NCBI GenBank assembly: GCA_025360285.1
Contig: JANYCM010000333.1
Location: 1 to 7,706, forward strand
DNA from: Sphingomonadales bacterium
Lineage (GTDB): Bacteria; Pseudomonadota; Alphaproteobacteria; Sphingomonadales; Sphingomonadaceae
Direction of reading: 5' to 3'
DNA length: 7,706 nucleotides
Under the pieces are notes generated by a model. It was not told where the DNA came from, ran no database searches, and was given only the letters and a program-made list of their open reading frames with translations. This document shows positions 1-5,545 of this stretch, piece by piece. The stretch's first letter is position 1. The number at the start of each line of letters is the position of its first letter. The translations under genes were made by a program, and so were the position numbers.

Positions 1-537
1 ATGGCGGGCGGCACCGGTGACATCGCCTTTCGCATCGAGGCGTCGGGCGCCGAGGTGACGGTGGCCGACATCAACCCCAACATGCTGGAGGTTGGCATCG
101 AGCGCGCTGCCAGAAAGGGCATCACATCGATGGTGTGGCGCGAGGAGAATGCCGAACGCCTGAGTTTTCCGGACCGCAGCTTCGATGGCTATACGATCGC
201 CTTTGGCATCCGCAATGTCACCGATATCCCCGCCGCGCTGAAGGAAGCGCACCGGGTGCTGAAATTCGGCGGGCGGTTTTTTTGCCTGGAATTTTCCACC
301 ACCGAATGGCCGGGCTTCGGCGCGCTGTACGATGTCTATTCCGAAAAGCTGGTGCCGCAGATCGGCAAATATGTGGCGAAGGACGAAGACAGCTATCGTT
401 ACCTGATCGAATCGATCCGGCGGTTTCCCAAGATGCCGGATTTTGCCGGGATGATCGGTGCGGCCGGGTTCAAAAACGTCAAATATCGACCGATCCTGGG
501 CGGCGCCGTGGCGATGCATTCCGGTTGGAAGATCTAG
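1..537 (+). CDS. ubiE: UbiE ubiquinone/menaquinone C-methyltransferase (5' end outside window)
   Basis: SAM-dependent methyltransferase that adds the ring C-methyl group in ubiquinone and menaquinone synthesis. The 178 visible residues start inside motif I: the first Met is the internal Met of the family's DMAGGTGD motif, so the true start lies upstream. Visible family features are GGTGD (3-7, SAM loop), an acidic DINPNML segment (23-29), SFDGYTIAFGIRNV (60-73), HRVLKFGGR (84-92), a DSYRYLIESI block (130-139) and the ending AMHSGWKI, which matches the C-terminal pattern of the E. coli protein. E. coli UbiE has about 251 residues, so roughly 70 are missing here. The stop is TAG at 535-537. ubiB follows 40 bases later on the same strand, as expected for a ubi operon. 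A run of seven T at 277-283 lies inside the gene without breaking the frame. Confidence 0.95.
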   Translation: MAGGTGDIAFRIEASGAEVTVADINPNMLEVGIERAARKGITSMVWREENAERLSFPDRSFDGYTIAFGIRNVTDIPAALKEAHRVLKFGGRFFCLEFSTTEWPGFGALYDVYSEKLVPQIGKYVAKDEDSYRYLIESIRRFPKMPDFAGMIGAAGFKNVKYRPILGGAVAMHSGWKI

Positions 538-539
538 TG

Positions 540-581
540 ATGGCAGGGCCTCCGGCGGCCGGAGTCTGCCTGCTGGTATGA
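540..581 (+). CDS. Possible 13-codon coupling mini-ORF between ubiE and ubiB
   Basis: A short frame, MAGPPAAGVCLLV, starts at ATG 540-542, three bases after the ubiE stop. It ends at TGA 579-581, overlapping the ubiB ATG (578-580) as ATGA. A GGAAG sequence at 527-531, inside the end of ubiE, stands 8 bases before its ATG, which is good Shine-Dalgarno spacing. The peptide has no recognisable domain. If translated, its likely role is to carry ribosomes from ubiE onto the ubiB start. A frame this short can arise by chance, so the call rests only on the spacing and the ATGA overlap. Confidence 0.3.
   Translation: MAGPPAAGVCLLV
543..573 (+). promoter_or_regulatory. Hairpin covering the ubiB ribosome-binding site
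   Basis: Within the ubiE-ubiB gap, CTCCGG (550-555) pairs with CCGGAG (559-564) across a CGG loop. An outer GCAGG (543-547) can pair with CCTGC (569-573). The inner stem contains the only GGAG (561-564) ahead of the ubiB ATG, itself 13 bases away. The fold could limit independent initiation at ubiB and favour coupling to upstream translation. No T-tract follows, so it is not an intrinsic terminator. The pairing is seen in the sequence; the function is inferred. Confidence 0.35.
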
Positions 582-2122
582 CTGCCACGGTCACCCACCT
601 CTGGCGCATGCTCGTCTGGGGCCGGCGGCTTGCCCGCCACGGCGCGCTGCGGCCGTTCGAGGACGCGCGGGCACCCTTTGCCATCCGCGCCATTGCGCGC
701 GTCGCCCGCATCGGCACCGCCGCGCCGGTGACGCCGGATTTCGCCGCCGGCCTTGCCGCCGTCGGCCCGGCGGCGATCAAGCTGGGCCAGGCGCTCGCCA
801 CGCGGCCTGACCTGATCGGGCTGGAGGCGGCGCTTGACCTGCTGCGGCTCCAGGATTCACTGCCGCCCCTGCCCTTCGCTGAAATGGAGGCGGTGCTCAA
901 CGCCAGCTACGCCAGCGGCACATGGCGTGATCGGTTTCAATCGATCGATCCCGTCGCGGTCGGTGCCGCCTCGATGGCGCAGGTCCACCGCGGCGTCACC
1001 AGCGATGGCCGCGATGTCGCCATCAAGATGCTGCGCCCCGGCATTGAAAAGGTGCTGGGCGAGGCCATCGACACCTATGAATGGGCGGCCGGGCATATCG
1101 AACTGCTGGGAGGCGAATTCGCCCGGCTGCGGCCACGCGCCGTCATCGCCACCTTCAAGGGCTGGACCGAGGCGGAACTTGATCTGCGGCGCGAAGCCTC
1201 CAACGCGTCCGAACTCGCCGAAGCCGTGCAGGGCGAGCCCGATTTCGTCATCCCCGGCATCGATTGGGCACGGTCATCGCGCCGGGTGCTGGTCATCGAC
1301 TGGATCGACGGCATCAAGATGGGCAATGGCCCGGCACTGGCGGCGCTGGATTTCGACCGCCGCAAGCTGGCCGAAGTGCTTGTCCACGGCTTTCTGGCGC
1401 AGGCGATCGCGCAAGGGTTTTTCCATGCCGACATGCACCAGGGCAATCTGTTCGTCATCCCGCCGCGGGATGGGCATGACGCACGGCTGGGCATCATCGA
1501 TTTCGGCATCATGGGGCGGATCAACCGCCGGGCGCGGATGTATCTGGCGGAGATTCTGTATGGGCTGGTGACCGGCAATTACAAACGCGTCGCCGAAATC
1601 CATTTCGAAGCCGGCTATGTTCCGCCGCACCATAATGTCGCGGCCTTTGCGACGGCCTTGCGCGCCGTGGGTGAACCGATCCGCGGCAAGCGCGCCCAGG
1701 ATGTCAACATCACGCAGCTGCTCGATGGCCTGTTCGCCATCACCCGCAGTTTCGACATGGCGGTGCAGCCGCATCTGCTGCTGCTGCAAAAGACCATGGT
1801 GATGGTGGAGGGCGTGGCGCTGACGCTCGATCCCGATGTCAACATGTGGGAAGTCGCCGAGCCCTATGTGCGCGCCTGGGTGCGCGACGAAATGGGGCCG
1901 GAGGCGCAGCTTGCCGATGCGCTGGTGGAAAACGCCCGGGCGATCCGGCAATTGCCGCGCATCCTGCGGCAATGGGTGGCCGCCAACCCCATCCCCGGTG
2001 CGGCGCCGGAAGGCCCGCCCTTGCCGCCGCTGCCGGTGCGGCGGGCGCGGGCGGGATGGTCGACGCCCTGGCTGCTGCTGGCCGCCGGGGCCGGGGCAGC
2101 AGGGGTATATTGGCTTGGGTAG
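578..2122 (+). CDS. ubiB: UbiB, ABC1/ADCK-type kinase-like protein of ubiquinone synthesis
   Basis: A 514-residue member of the UbiB/Coq8/ADCK family, an atypical kinase fold with ATPase activity needed for ubiquinone synthesis at the membrane. Motifs in order are KLGQ (68-71, the family's KxGQ), the Ala-rich loop GAASMAQVH (129-137) in place of a kinase Gly-rich loop, VAIK (Lys150), ELD (200-202, the ExD motif), HADMHQGN (283-290, catalytic loop) and DFG (308-310, metal-binding). The tail has a Pro-rich stretch (471-486) and one hydrophobic segment (about 497-513); E. coli UbiB (546 residues) has two C-terminal membrane helices, so the anchor may be shorter. ATG 578 was chosen because the family homology begins there and residues read further upstream, from 458, look like out-of-frame ubiE. 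It follows ubiE in the usual order. Confidence 0.95.
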   Translation: MTATVTHLWRMLVWGRRLARHGALRPFEDARAPFAIRAIARVARIGTAAPVTPDFAAGLAAVGPAAIKLGQALATRPDLIGLEAALDLLRLQDSLPPLPFAEMEAVLNASYASGTWRDRFQSIDPVAVGAASMAQVHRGVTSDGRDVAIKMLRPGIEKVLGEAIDTYEWAAGHIELLGGEFARLRPRAVIATFKGWTEAELDLRREASNASELAEAVQGEPDFVIPGIDWARSSRRVLVIDWIDGIKMGNGPALAALDFDRRKLAEVLVHGFLAQAIAQGFFHADMHQGNLFVIPPRDGHDARLGIIDFGIMGRINRRARMYLAEILYGLVTGNYKRVAEIHFEAGYVPPHHNVAAFATALRAVGEPIRGKRAQDVNITQLLDGLFAITRSFDMAVQPHLLLLQKTMVMVEGVALTLDPDVNMWEVAEPYVRAWVRDEMGPEAQLADALVENARAIRQLPRILRQWVAANPIPGAAPEGPPLPPLPVRRARAGWSTPWLLLAAGAGAAGVYWLG

Positions 2123-2128
2123 CTTATA

Positions 2129-2150
2129 GACTCGCACCGCAGCCCGAGTC
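2129..2150. repeat. Short inverted repeat with two GANTC sites
   Basis: In the 42-base gap after ubiB, GACTCG (2129-2134) and CGAGTC (2145-2150) are exact inverted copies around a 10-base loop. Each arm contains a GANTC sequence, the target of the alphaproteobacterial methylase CcrM. No T-run follows the stem, so it does not look like an intrinsic terminator. I see no convincing promoter in the rest of the gap. Confidence 0.4.
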
Positions 2151-2164
2151 ACAATCACGCCGCC

Positions 2165-2680
2165 ATGCTGACGATCCGCCGCCTTGATCCGGCCAGCGAT
2201 ACCGATTTACTGCCGGCCCTCGCCGCGCTGCTGGTGGAAACTGTTGCCGGCGGTGCTTCGATCGGCTTCATGGCCGGGTTCAGCGCCGCGGCGGCCGGCA
2301 ATTTCTGGACGCAGCGGGTTTCGGCCGCCGCTGCCGGGGCGGCCGTGATTCTTGTGGCGCTGGATGGCGACCGGCTGGTCGGCACCGCGACTCTGGCCAT
2401 CGACATGCCGCCCAACCAGCCACACCGCGCCGATGTGCAGAAATTGATGGTTGCGGCGGCGGCGCAGGGCCAGGGCGTCGGTGCCGCGCTGATGACCGCA
2501 ATCGAGGCCGAAGCACGCGAGCAGCGGCGCACGACGCTGGTGCTCGACACGATCAGCGGTTCCGCCGCGGCCCGGCTGTACGAACATCTGGGTTGGCAGC
2601 GCATCGGCGAGATCGGTGATTTCGCGCTGATGCCCGATGGGGCGATGGCGCCGACGACGGTCTATGCCAAATATCTCTAA
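2165..2680 (+). CDS. GNAT N-acetyltransferase, similar to tabtoxin-resistance protein Ttr
   Basis: A 171-residue acetyl-CoA-dependent N-acetyltransferase. The acetyl-CoA motif is visible as VQKLMV (91-96, strand before the loop) followed by QGQGVGAALM (101-110, the Q/RxxGxG/A pyrophosphate loop); LVLDTISGSAAARLYEHLGW (125-144) is the late GNAT motif. Several segments match my recollection of Pseudomonas Ttr, which acetylates tabtoxinine-beta-lactam: ETVAGGASIGFMA near 25-37, ADVQKLMV, LDT..GS, GE(I/L) and a C-terminal PDG..PT.(V/I)Y.K.L. The true substrate is unknown; a free amino acid or amino-acid-like toxin is the best guess. The start has no Shine-Dalgarno match within 15 bases. It lies 42 bases after ubiB and its TAA overlaps the stop of the convergent exporter gene. 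The GNAT call is firm; the Ttr assignment is from memory. Confidence 0.88.
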   Translation: MLTIRRLDPASDTDLLPALAALLVETVAGGASIGFMAGFSAAAAGNFWTQRVSAAAAGAAVILVALDGDRLVGTATLAIDMPPNQPHRADVQKLMVAAAAQGQGVGAALMTAIEAEAREQRRTTLVLDTISGSAAARLYEHLGWQRIGEIGDFALMPDGAMAPTTVYAKYL

Positions 2681-3273
2681 CCGATGACCACGGGCCACAG
2701 CGAGGCAAGCAGCAGCACCGCCATGCCATAGTTGAACAGGCGCAGCCGTTTGGGATCGCCCAGCCAACCGCGCAGCCCCTGCCCCAGCACGGCCCAGGTG
2801 CCAACCGATGGCAGGTTAATGACGGCGAACACGCCGGCCACCAGCAGCACGGCGCCCAGATCATGCCCCGGCGCATAGGCAGCGATCGCCCCCAGCGCCA
2901 TCGTCCAGGCCTTGGGATTGACCCATTGAAAGGCCGCCGCCTGGAAAAAGCCCAGCGGCCGGCCACGCGCCGAGGCTGCGGCAACCGGCGGCCCGGCACG
3001 GGCGATCTTGACCGCCAGCCAGATCATATAGGCAACGCCGGTCCATTTGATGATGGCGTGCGAGGGCGGCCACAGGTCGAACAGGCCAATGAGGCCTATA
3101 CCAACCAGCGCCACCATAAGGCCGAAGCCCAGCGCCACGCCGAGCATGTGTGGCACGGTGCGGCGCACGCCGAAATTGGCCCCCGATGCCATCAGCATCA
3201 TATTGTTCGGCCCCGGCGTGATCGAGGAGACAAAGGCGAAGGCGATGAGGCCGAGGAGGAGATGCTGATCCAT
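2677..3273 (-). CDS. LysE/RhtB-family amino-acid exporter
   Basis: A 198-residue inner-membrane exporter of the LysE/RhtB superfamily, which expels amino acids and derivatives. The family signature is clear: TPGPNNMMLMASGANFG (19-35) in the first helix region and FQWVNPKAW (115-123) at the start of the second half. Hydrophobic stretches near 5-28, 42-64, 74-93, 120-134, 138-160 and 181-196 fit the usual six helices, and the length is standard for the family. The substrate cannot be read from sequence; the wording is closest to the cysteine/homoserine-type branch. The gene runs divergently from an Lrp/AsnC regulator, a very common pairing in which the regulator controls the exporter. The ATG has no Shine-Dalgarno, but a TATAAT lies 7 bases upstream, suggesting a leaderless message. 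Its TAG shares four bases with the stop of the acetyltransferase. Confidence 0.93.
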   Translation of the reverse strand: MDQHLLLGLIAFAFVSSITPGPNNMMLMASGANFGVRRTVPHMLGVALGFGLMVALVGIGLIGLFDLWPPSHAIIKWTGVAYMIWLAVKIARAGPPVAAASARGRPLGFFQAAAFQWVNPKAWTMALGAIAAYAPGHDLGAVLLVAGVFAVINLPSVGTWAVLGQGLRGWLGDPKRLRLFNYGMAVLLLASLWPVVIG

Positions 3274-3280
3274 GCACGCA

Positions 3281-3286
3281 ATTATA
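3281..3286 (-). promoter_or_regulatory. Consensus -10 box of the exporter gene
   Basis: On the minus strand these bases read TATAAT, exact sigma-70 consensus, in a GC-rich genome. Only 7 bases separate it from the exporter ATG (3273-3271), so transcription would begin at or next to the A of the start codon. No good -35 is found 16-18 bases upstream (candidates CTTAAT or ACTTAA), which would fit a promoter needing an activator such as the neighbouring Lrp-type protein. Confidence 0.55.
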
Positions 3287-3328
3287 TGCGGATTAAGACC
3301 GAATTAAGTTGCTATTTGCAGCGCATAT
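3284..3328. promoter_or_regulatory. Candidate Lrp/AsnC operator (dyad centred near 3306)
   Basis: ATATGCG (3284-3290) and its exact inverse CGCATAT (3322-3328) flank an imperfect inner dyad, AATTAAGTT (3302-3310), and both share the centre at 3306. TTAAG also recurs at 3293-3297 and 3304-3308, 11 bases or one helical turn apart. The whole divergent gap is AT-rich against a GC-rich background, as is usual for Lrp-family sites. The left arm overlaps the exporter -10. The symmetry is seen; binding by the product of the adjacent gene is inferred. Confidence 0.45.
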
Positions 3329-3346
3329 GACGAATTATTACAATTT

Positions 3347-3799
3347 ATGGGCGATATAGATCAATCAAATGCGCGGATATTGCGTGAGCTATCACGCAAT
3401 GGCCGCCTGTCCAACCTGGAGCTGGCGGATCGAATCGGCCTGTCGCCTTCGGCGTGCCTGCGCCGGGTGCAGGAGCTTGAGCGCCAGGGCGTCATCACCG
3501 GCTATCGCGCCATCATCGACCGGGCGCGATCGGGCGCCGGCTTTCTGGTCTATGTCACGGTCGGGCTATCGACCCACACCAAGGCGGCGCAGCTGGCTTT
3601 TGAAATCGCCATGGCCGGGGCAACCCAGGTGCGCGAATGCCATAATGTCGCCGGCGCCTTTGAATATCTGCTGCGTGTCGAGGTTGCCGACCTGCCTGCC
3701 TACAAGCATTTCCACGCCGAAGTGCTGGGCACGCTGCCGATGGTGACGAGCATCACCACCTATGTGGTGATGGAATCGCCGAAGGATGAGCGGGGGTGA
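3347..3799 (+). CDS. Lrp/AsnC-family transcriptional regulator
   Basis: A 150-residue feast/famine regulator. The N-terminal winged-helix DNA-binding domain is plain: IDQSNARILRELSRNGRLS (4-22), then the helix-turn-helix around 25-47 with ELADRIGLSPSACLRRVQEL. The ligand-binding RAM domain follows from about 65 to 145, with the typical core segment VRECHNVAGAFEYLLRVEV (95-113). Length and layout are standard. Members bind amino acids and regulate neighbouring transport genes, so the divergent LysE-type exporter is the likely target and autoregulation is probable. ATG 3347 fits the family's start, a few residues before the conserved D..IL..L, although no Shine-Dalgarno precedes it. Its TGA (3797-3799) overlaps the GTG of coaBC by four bases, so it is probably co-transcribed with the downstream CoA gene. 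Confidence 0.94.
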   Translation: MGDIDQSNARILRELSRNGRLSNLELADRIGLSPSACLRRVQELERQGVITGYRAIIDRARSGAGFLVYVTVGLSTHTKAAQLAFEIAMAGATQVRECHNVAGAFEYLLRVEVADLPAYKHFHAEVLGTLPMVTSITTYVVMESPKDERG

Positions 3800-3813
3800 C
3801 GAACGGGGGTGAC
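3791..3813. repeat. Tandem 10-base direct repeat at the lrp/coaBC junction
   Basis: CGGGGGTGAC occurs at 3791-3800 and again at 3804-3813, a 13-base period. The first copy supplies the regulator's stop and the coaBC GTG. The second supplies another GTGA in a different frame. Slippage between copies would shift the coaBC start region by one frame. Confidence 0.5.
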
Positions 3814-5103
3814 TCGCGTTCCGGCGTGGTGGCGGCTACACCCGCCGTCGTGCAGGGCAAGACCATCCTCCTGATCGTCGGCGGCGGCATTGCGGCGTTC
3901 AAGGCGCTGGAGCTGGTGCGTGAATTGCGCCGGGCGGGCGCCCGCGTTACGCCCGTGCTGACCGAAAATGGCGCGCGCTTCGTCACCGCCCTGTCGTTGG
4001 GCGCGCTGGCCGAAGCCAGGGTGCGAACCTCGCTATGGGATCTGGAGGATGAAGCGAGCATGGGCCATATCCAGCTCAGCCGGTCGGCCGACCTGATTGT
4101 CGTCTGCCCCGCCACCGCCGACCTGATGGCGCGCGCCGCCACGGGCCAGGCCAATGACCTGGCCTCGACGCTGCTGCTTGCCACCGATACGCCGGTGCTG
4201 ATGGTGCCGGCAATGAATGTGCGGATGTGGTTGCACCCGGCGACGCAGCGCAATGTGGCGCAGCTGCGCGGTGACGGGGTGACGGTGCTGGACCCCGATG
4301 AGGGCGATATGGCCTGCGGCGAATTCGGGCCGGGGCGCCTGTCGGCGGTGCCGGCGATCATGGCAGCGATTGCCGAAAACCTGCTCCCCGCCCGCTTGCG
4401 GGAGGAGCTGGTGGGGTTCTCTGTGGCGCAGGATCGAACTCCCCCAGCCCCTCCCGCAAGCGGGAGGGGAGAATTAAAGGGCCGCCATGCGCTGGTCACC
4501 GCCGGCCCCACCCATGAAGCGATCGACCCCGTGCGCTACATCGGCAATCATTCCTCGGGGAAACAAGGCTTTGCCATTGCGGCCGCCCTGGCCGCCGCCG
4601 GTGCTCGTGTAACGCTGATCGCCGGGCCGGTGGCATTGCCGACCCCGCCGGGCGTCACCCGCATCGATGTCACCAGCGCGCGCGACATGGCCGCGGCGGT
4701 GGACGCGGCGCTGCCCGTCGATGTCGCCATAATGGTCGCCGCCGTTGCCGACTGGCGGGTTGAGACGGCCGGCAGCAAGATCAAGAAGGGCAGCGGCGGC
4801 CCGCCGGCGCTGCATCTGACCGAGAACCCCGACATATTGGCCAGCGTCGCCAGCGGCGCGAACCGGCCGCGCCTGGTCATCGGTTTTGCCGCCGAAACCG
4901 GCAATCTTATCGCCCAGGCCACCGCCAAATTGGCCCGAAAGCGCGCCGACTGGATCATCGCCAATGATGTGTCGCAGGGCGTGTTCGGCGCTGATGCCAA
5001 TCATGTGCATCTGGTCAGCGCCGCCGGTGCCGAGGATTGGGGCGCGGCGAGCAAGGCCGAGGTCGCGGCGCGGCTGGTGCAAAGGATCGCCGATGCGCTT
5101 TGA
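3796..5103 (+). CDS. coaBC: CoaBC, bifunctional phosphopantothenoylcysteine synthetase/decarboxylase
   Basis: A 435-residue two-domain enzyme that couples cysteine to 4'-phosphopantothenate (CoaB, CTP-dependent) and decarboxylates the product (CoaC, FMN-dependent) to 4'-phosphopantetheine for coenzyme A. CoaC spans about 20-195, with GGGIAAFKA (29-37), the catalytic His91 in MGHIQL, PAMN (138-141) and Cys174 in ACGEFGPGR. CoaB begins about 228, with TAGPT (235-239), Asn251 in GNHSSGK and Lys328 in KIKK. These residues correspond to E. coli His75, Cys158, Asn210 and Lys289. The offset rises from 16 to 41 between the domains, so the linker is about 25 residues longer than in E. coli, exactly where an 88-base palindromic repeat lies. 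GTG 3796 is preceded by AAGGA at 3782-3786; a later GTG at 3850 would give a more E. coli-like start. It overlaps the regulator gene by 4 bases and dut by 11. Confidence 0.95.
   Translation: MTNGGDSRSGVVAATPAVVQGKTILLIVGGGIAAFKALELVRELRRAGARVTPVLTENGARFVTALSLGALAEARVRTSLWDLEDEASMGHIQLSRSADLIVVCPATADLMARAATGQANDLASTLLLATDTPVLMVPAMNVRMWLHPATQRNVAQLRGDGVTVLDPDEGDMACGEFGPGRLSAVPAIMAAIAENLLPARLREELVGFSVAQDRTPPAPPASGRGELKGRHALVTAGPTHEAIDPVRYIGNHSSGKQGFAIAAALAAAGARVTLIAGPVALPTPPGVTRIDVTSARDMAAAVDAALPVDVAIMVAAVADWRVETAGSKIKKGSGGPPALHLTENPDILASVASGANRPRLVIGFAAETGNLIAQATAKLARKRADWIIANDVSQGVFGADANHVHLVSAAGAEDWGAASKAEVAARLVQRIADAL
4384..4471. repeat. Palindromic repetitive element inserted in frame in coaBC
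   Basis: The outer 24-base arms (4384-4407 and 4448-4471) are inverted copies matching at 22 of 24 positions. The next 11 inward bases (4408-4418 against 4437-4447) match at 9 of 11, leaving an 18-base loop. Each outer arm is itself a hairpin; the right arm is a perfect 10-base stem, CCCCTCCCGC / GCGGGAGGGG, around AA. The element is read through as CoaBC residues 197-226, a Pro/Ala/Gly/Arg-rich linker. Its architecture is that of a REP-type doublet. I recall similar CCCTCCCGCAAGCGGGAGGG hairpins as dispersed repeats in sphingomonads, which a genome search would settle. Confidence 0.8.
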
Positions 5104-5545
5104 TATCGACATTGCCATCACCGTCCTGCCGCACGGCGAGGGCCTGCCGCTGCCGGCCTATGCGACCGATGGGGCCGCCGGCCTTGATGCGGTGGCGGCT
5201 GTAACGGAAACCGTCGTGATGGCGCCGGGCGCGCGCTTTGCCGTGCCGCTGGGTTTCGCCATGGCGATCCCGCCGGGCTATGAGGTGCAGGTGCGGCCGC
5301 GATCGGGGCTGGCGCTGAAGCATGGCCTGTCGGTGCCCAATGCGCCGGGCACGATCGACAGCGATTATCGCGGTGAGGTCAAGGCGCTGCTGATCAACCT
5401 GGGCGACGAAGCCTTTACGATCGAGCGCGGCATGCGTATCTGCCAGCTGGTGCCCGCCGCCGTCACCCGGGCCGCTCTGGTGACGGTGGCCAGCCTCGAT
5501 GACACGGCGCGCGGCAGCGGCGGCTTTGGTTCGACTGGGGCGTGA
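5093..5545 (+). CDS. dut: dUTPase (deoxyuridine triphosphate nucleotidohydrolase)
   Basis: A 150-residue homotrimeric-type dUTPase. It hydrolyses dUTP to dUMP and pyrophosphate, keeping uracil out of DNA and feeding dTMP synthesis. All five family motifs are present: motif 1 DGAAGLDAVAA (26-36, with Asp32), motif 2 RPRSGLALKHG (68-78), motif 3 GTIDSDYRGEV (86-96, including the catalytic Asp89), motif 4 ERGMRICQLV (111-120) and motif 5 RGSGGFGSTG (140-149, the P-loop-like tail). Length is typical. ATG 5093 is set by AAAGGA at 5081-5086, six bases upstream, and by the short residue count before motif 1. The gene begins 11 bases before the end of coaBC and its TGA overlaps the moeB GTG, so translation is coupled on both sides. 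The coaBC-dut pairing is widespread in proteobacteria. Confidence 0.97.
   Translation: MRFDIDIAITVLPHGEGLPLPAYATDGAAGLDAVAAVTETVVMAPGARFAVPLGFAMAIPPGYEVQVRPRSGLALKHGLSVPNAPGTIDSDYRGEVKALLINLGDEAFTIERGMRICQLVPAAVTRAALVTVASLDDTARGSGGFGSTGA

Noticed and set aside
266..283. GC-rich stretch followed by seven T inside ubiE, resembling an intrinsic terminator
   Set aside because: No stable stem precedes the T-run, and the bases encode the conserved GGRFF segment of UbiE. The frame is intact on both sides.
458..577. Upstream extension of the ubiB frame to an ATG at 458
   Set aside because: The extra 40 residues are an out-of-frame reading of the ubiE 3' end, and UbiB family homology begins only after ATG 578.
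1274..2158. Long minus-strand open frame (294 codons) opposite ubiB
   Set aside because: It lies entirely antisense to a gene with all UbiB motifs, has Arg/His/Gln-rich low-complexity wording typical of GC-rich shadow frames, and shows no domain.
3339..3344. TACAAT as a -10 box for the Lrp-type regulator, with TTGCAG at 3317-3322 as -35
   Set aside because: The spacing of 16 is acceptable, but the box ends two bases before the ATG, so transcription would start inside the gene. The regulator's promoter remains unassigned.
3753..4511. Minus-strand open frame (252 codons) across the coaBC start and CoaC domain
   Set aside because: Ser/Arg/Pro-rich shadow of coaBC that crosses the palindromic element; no family resemblance.
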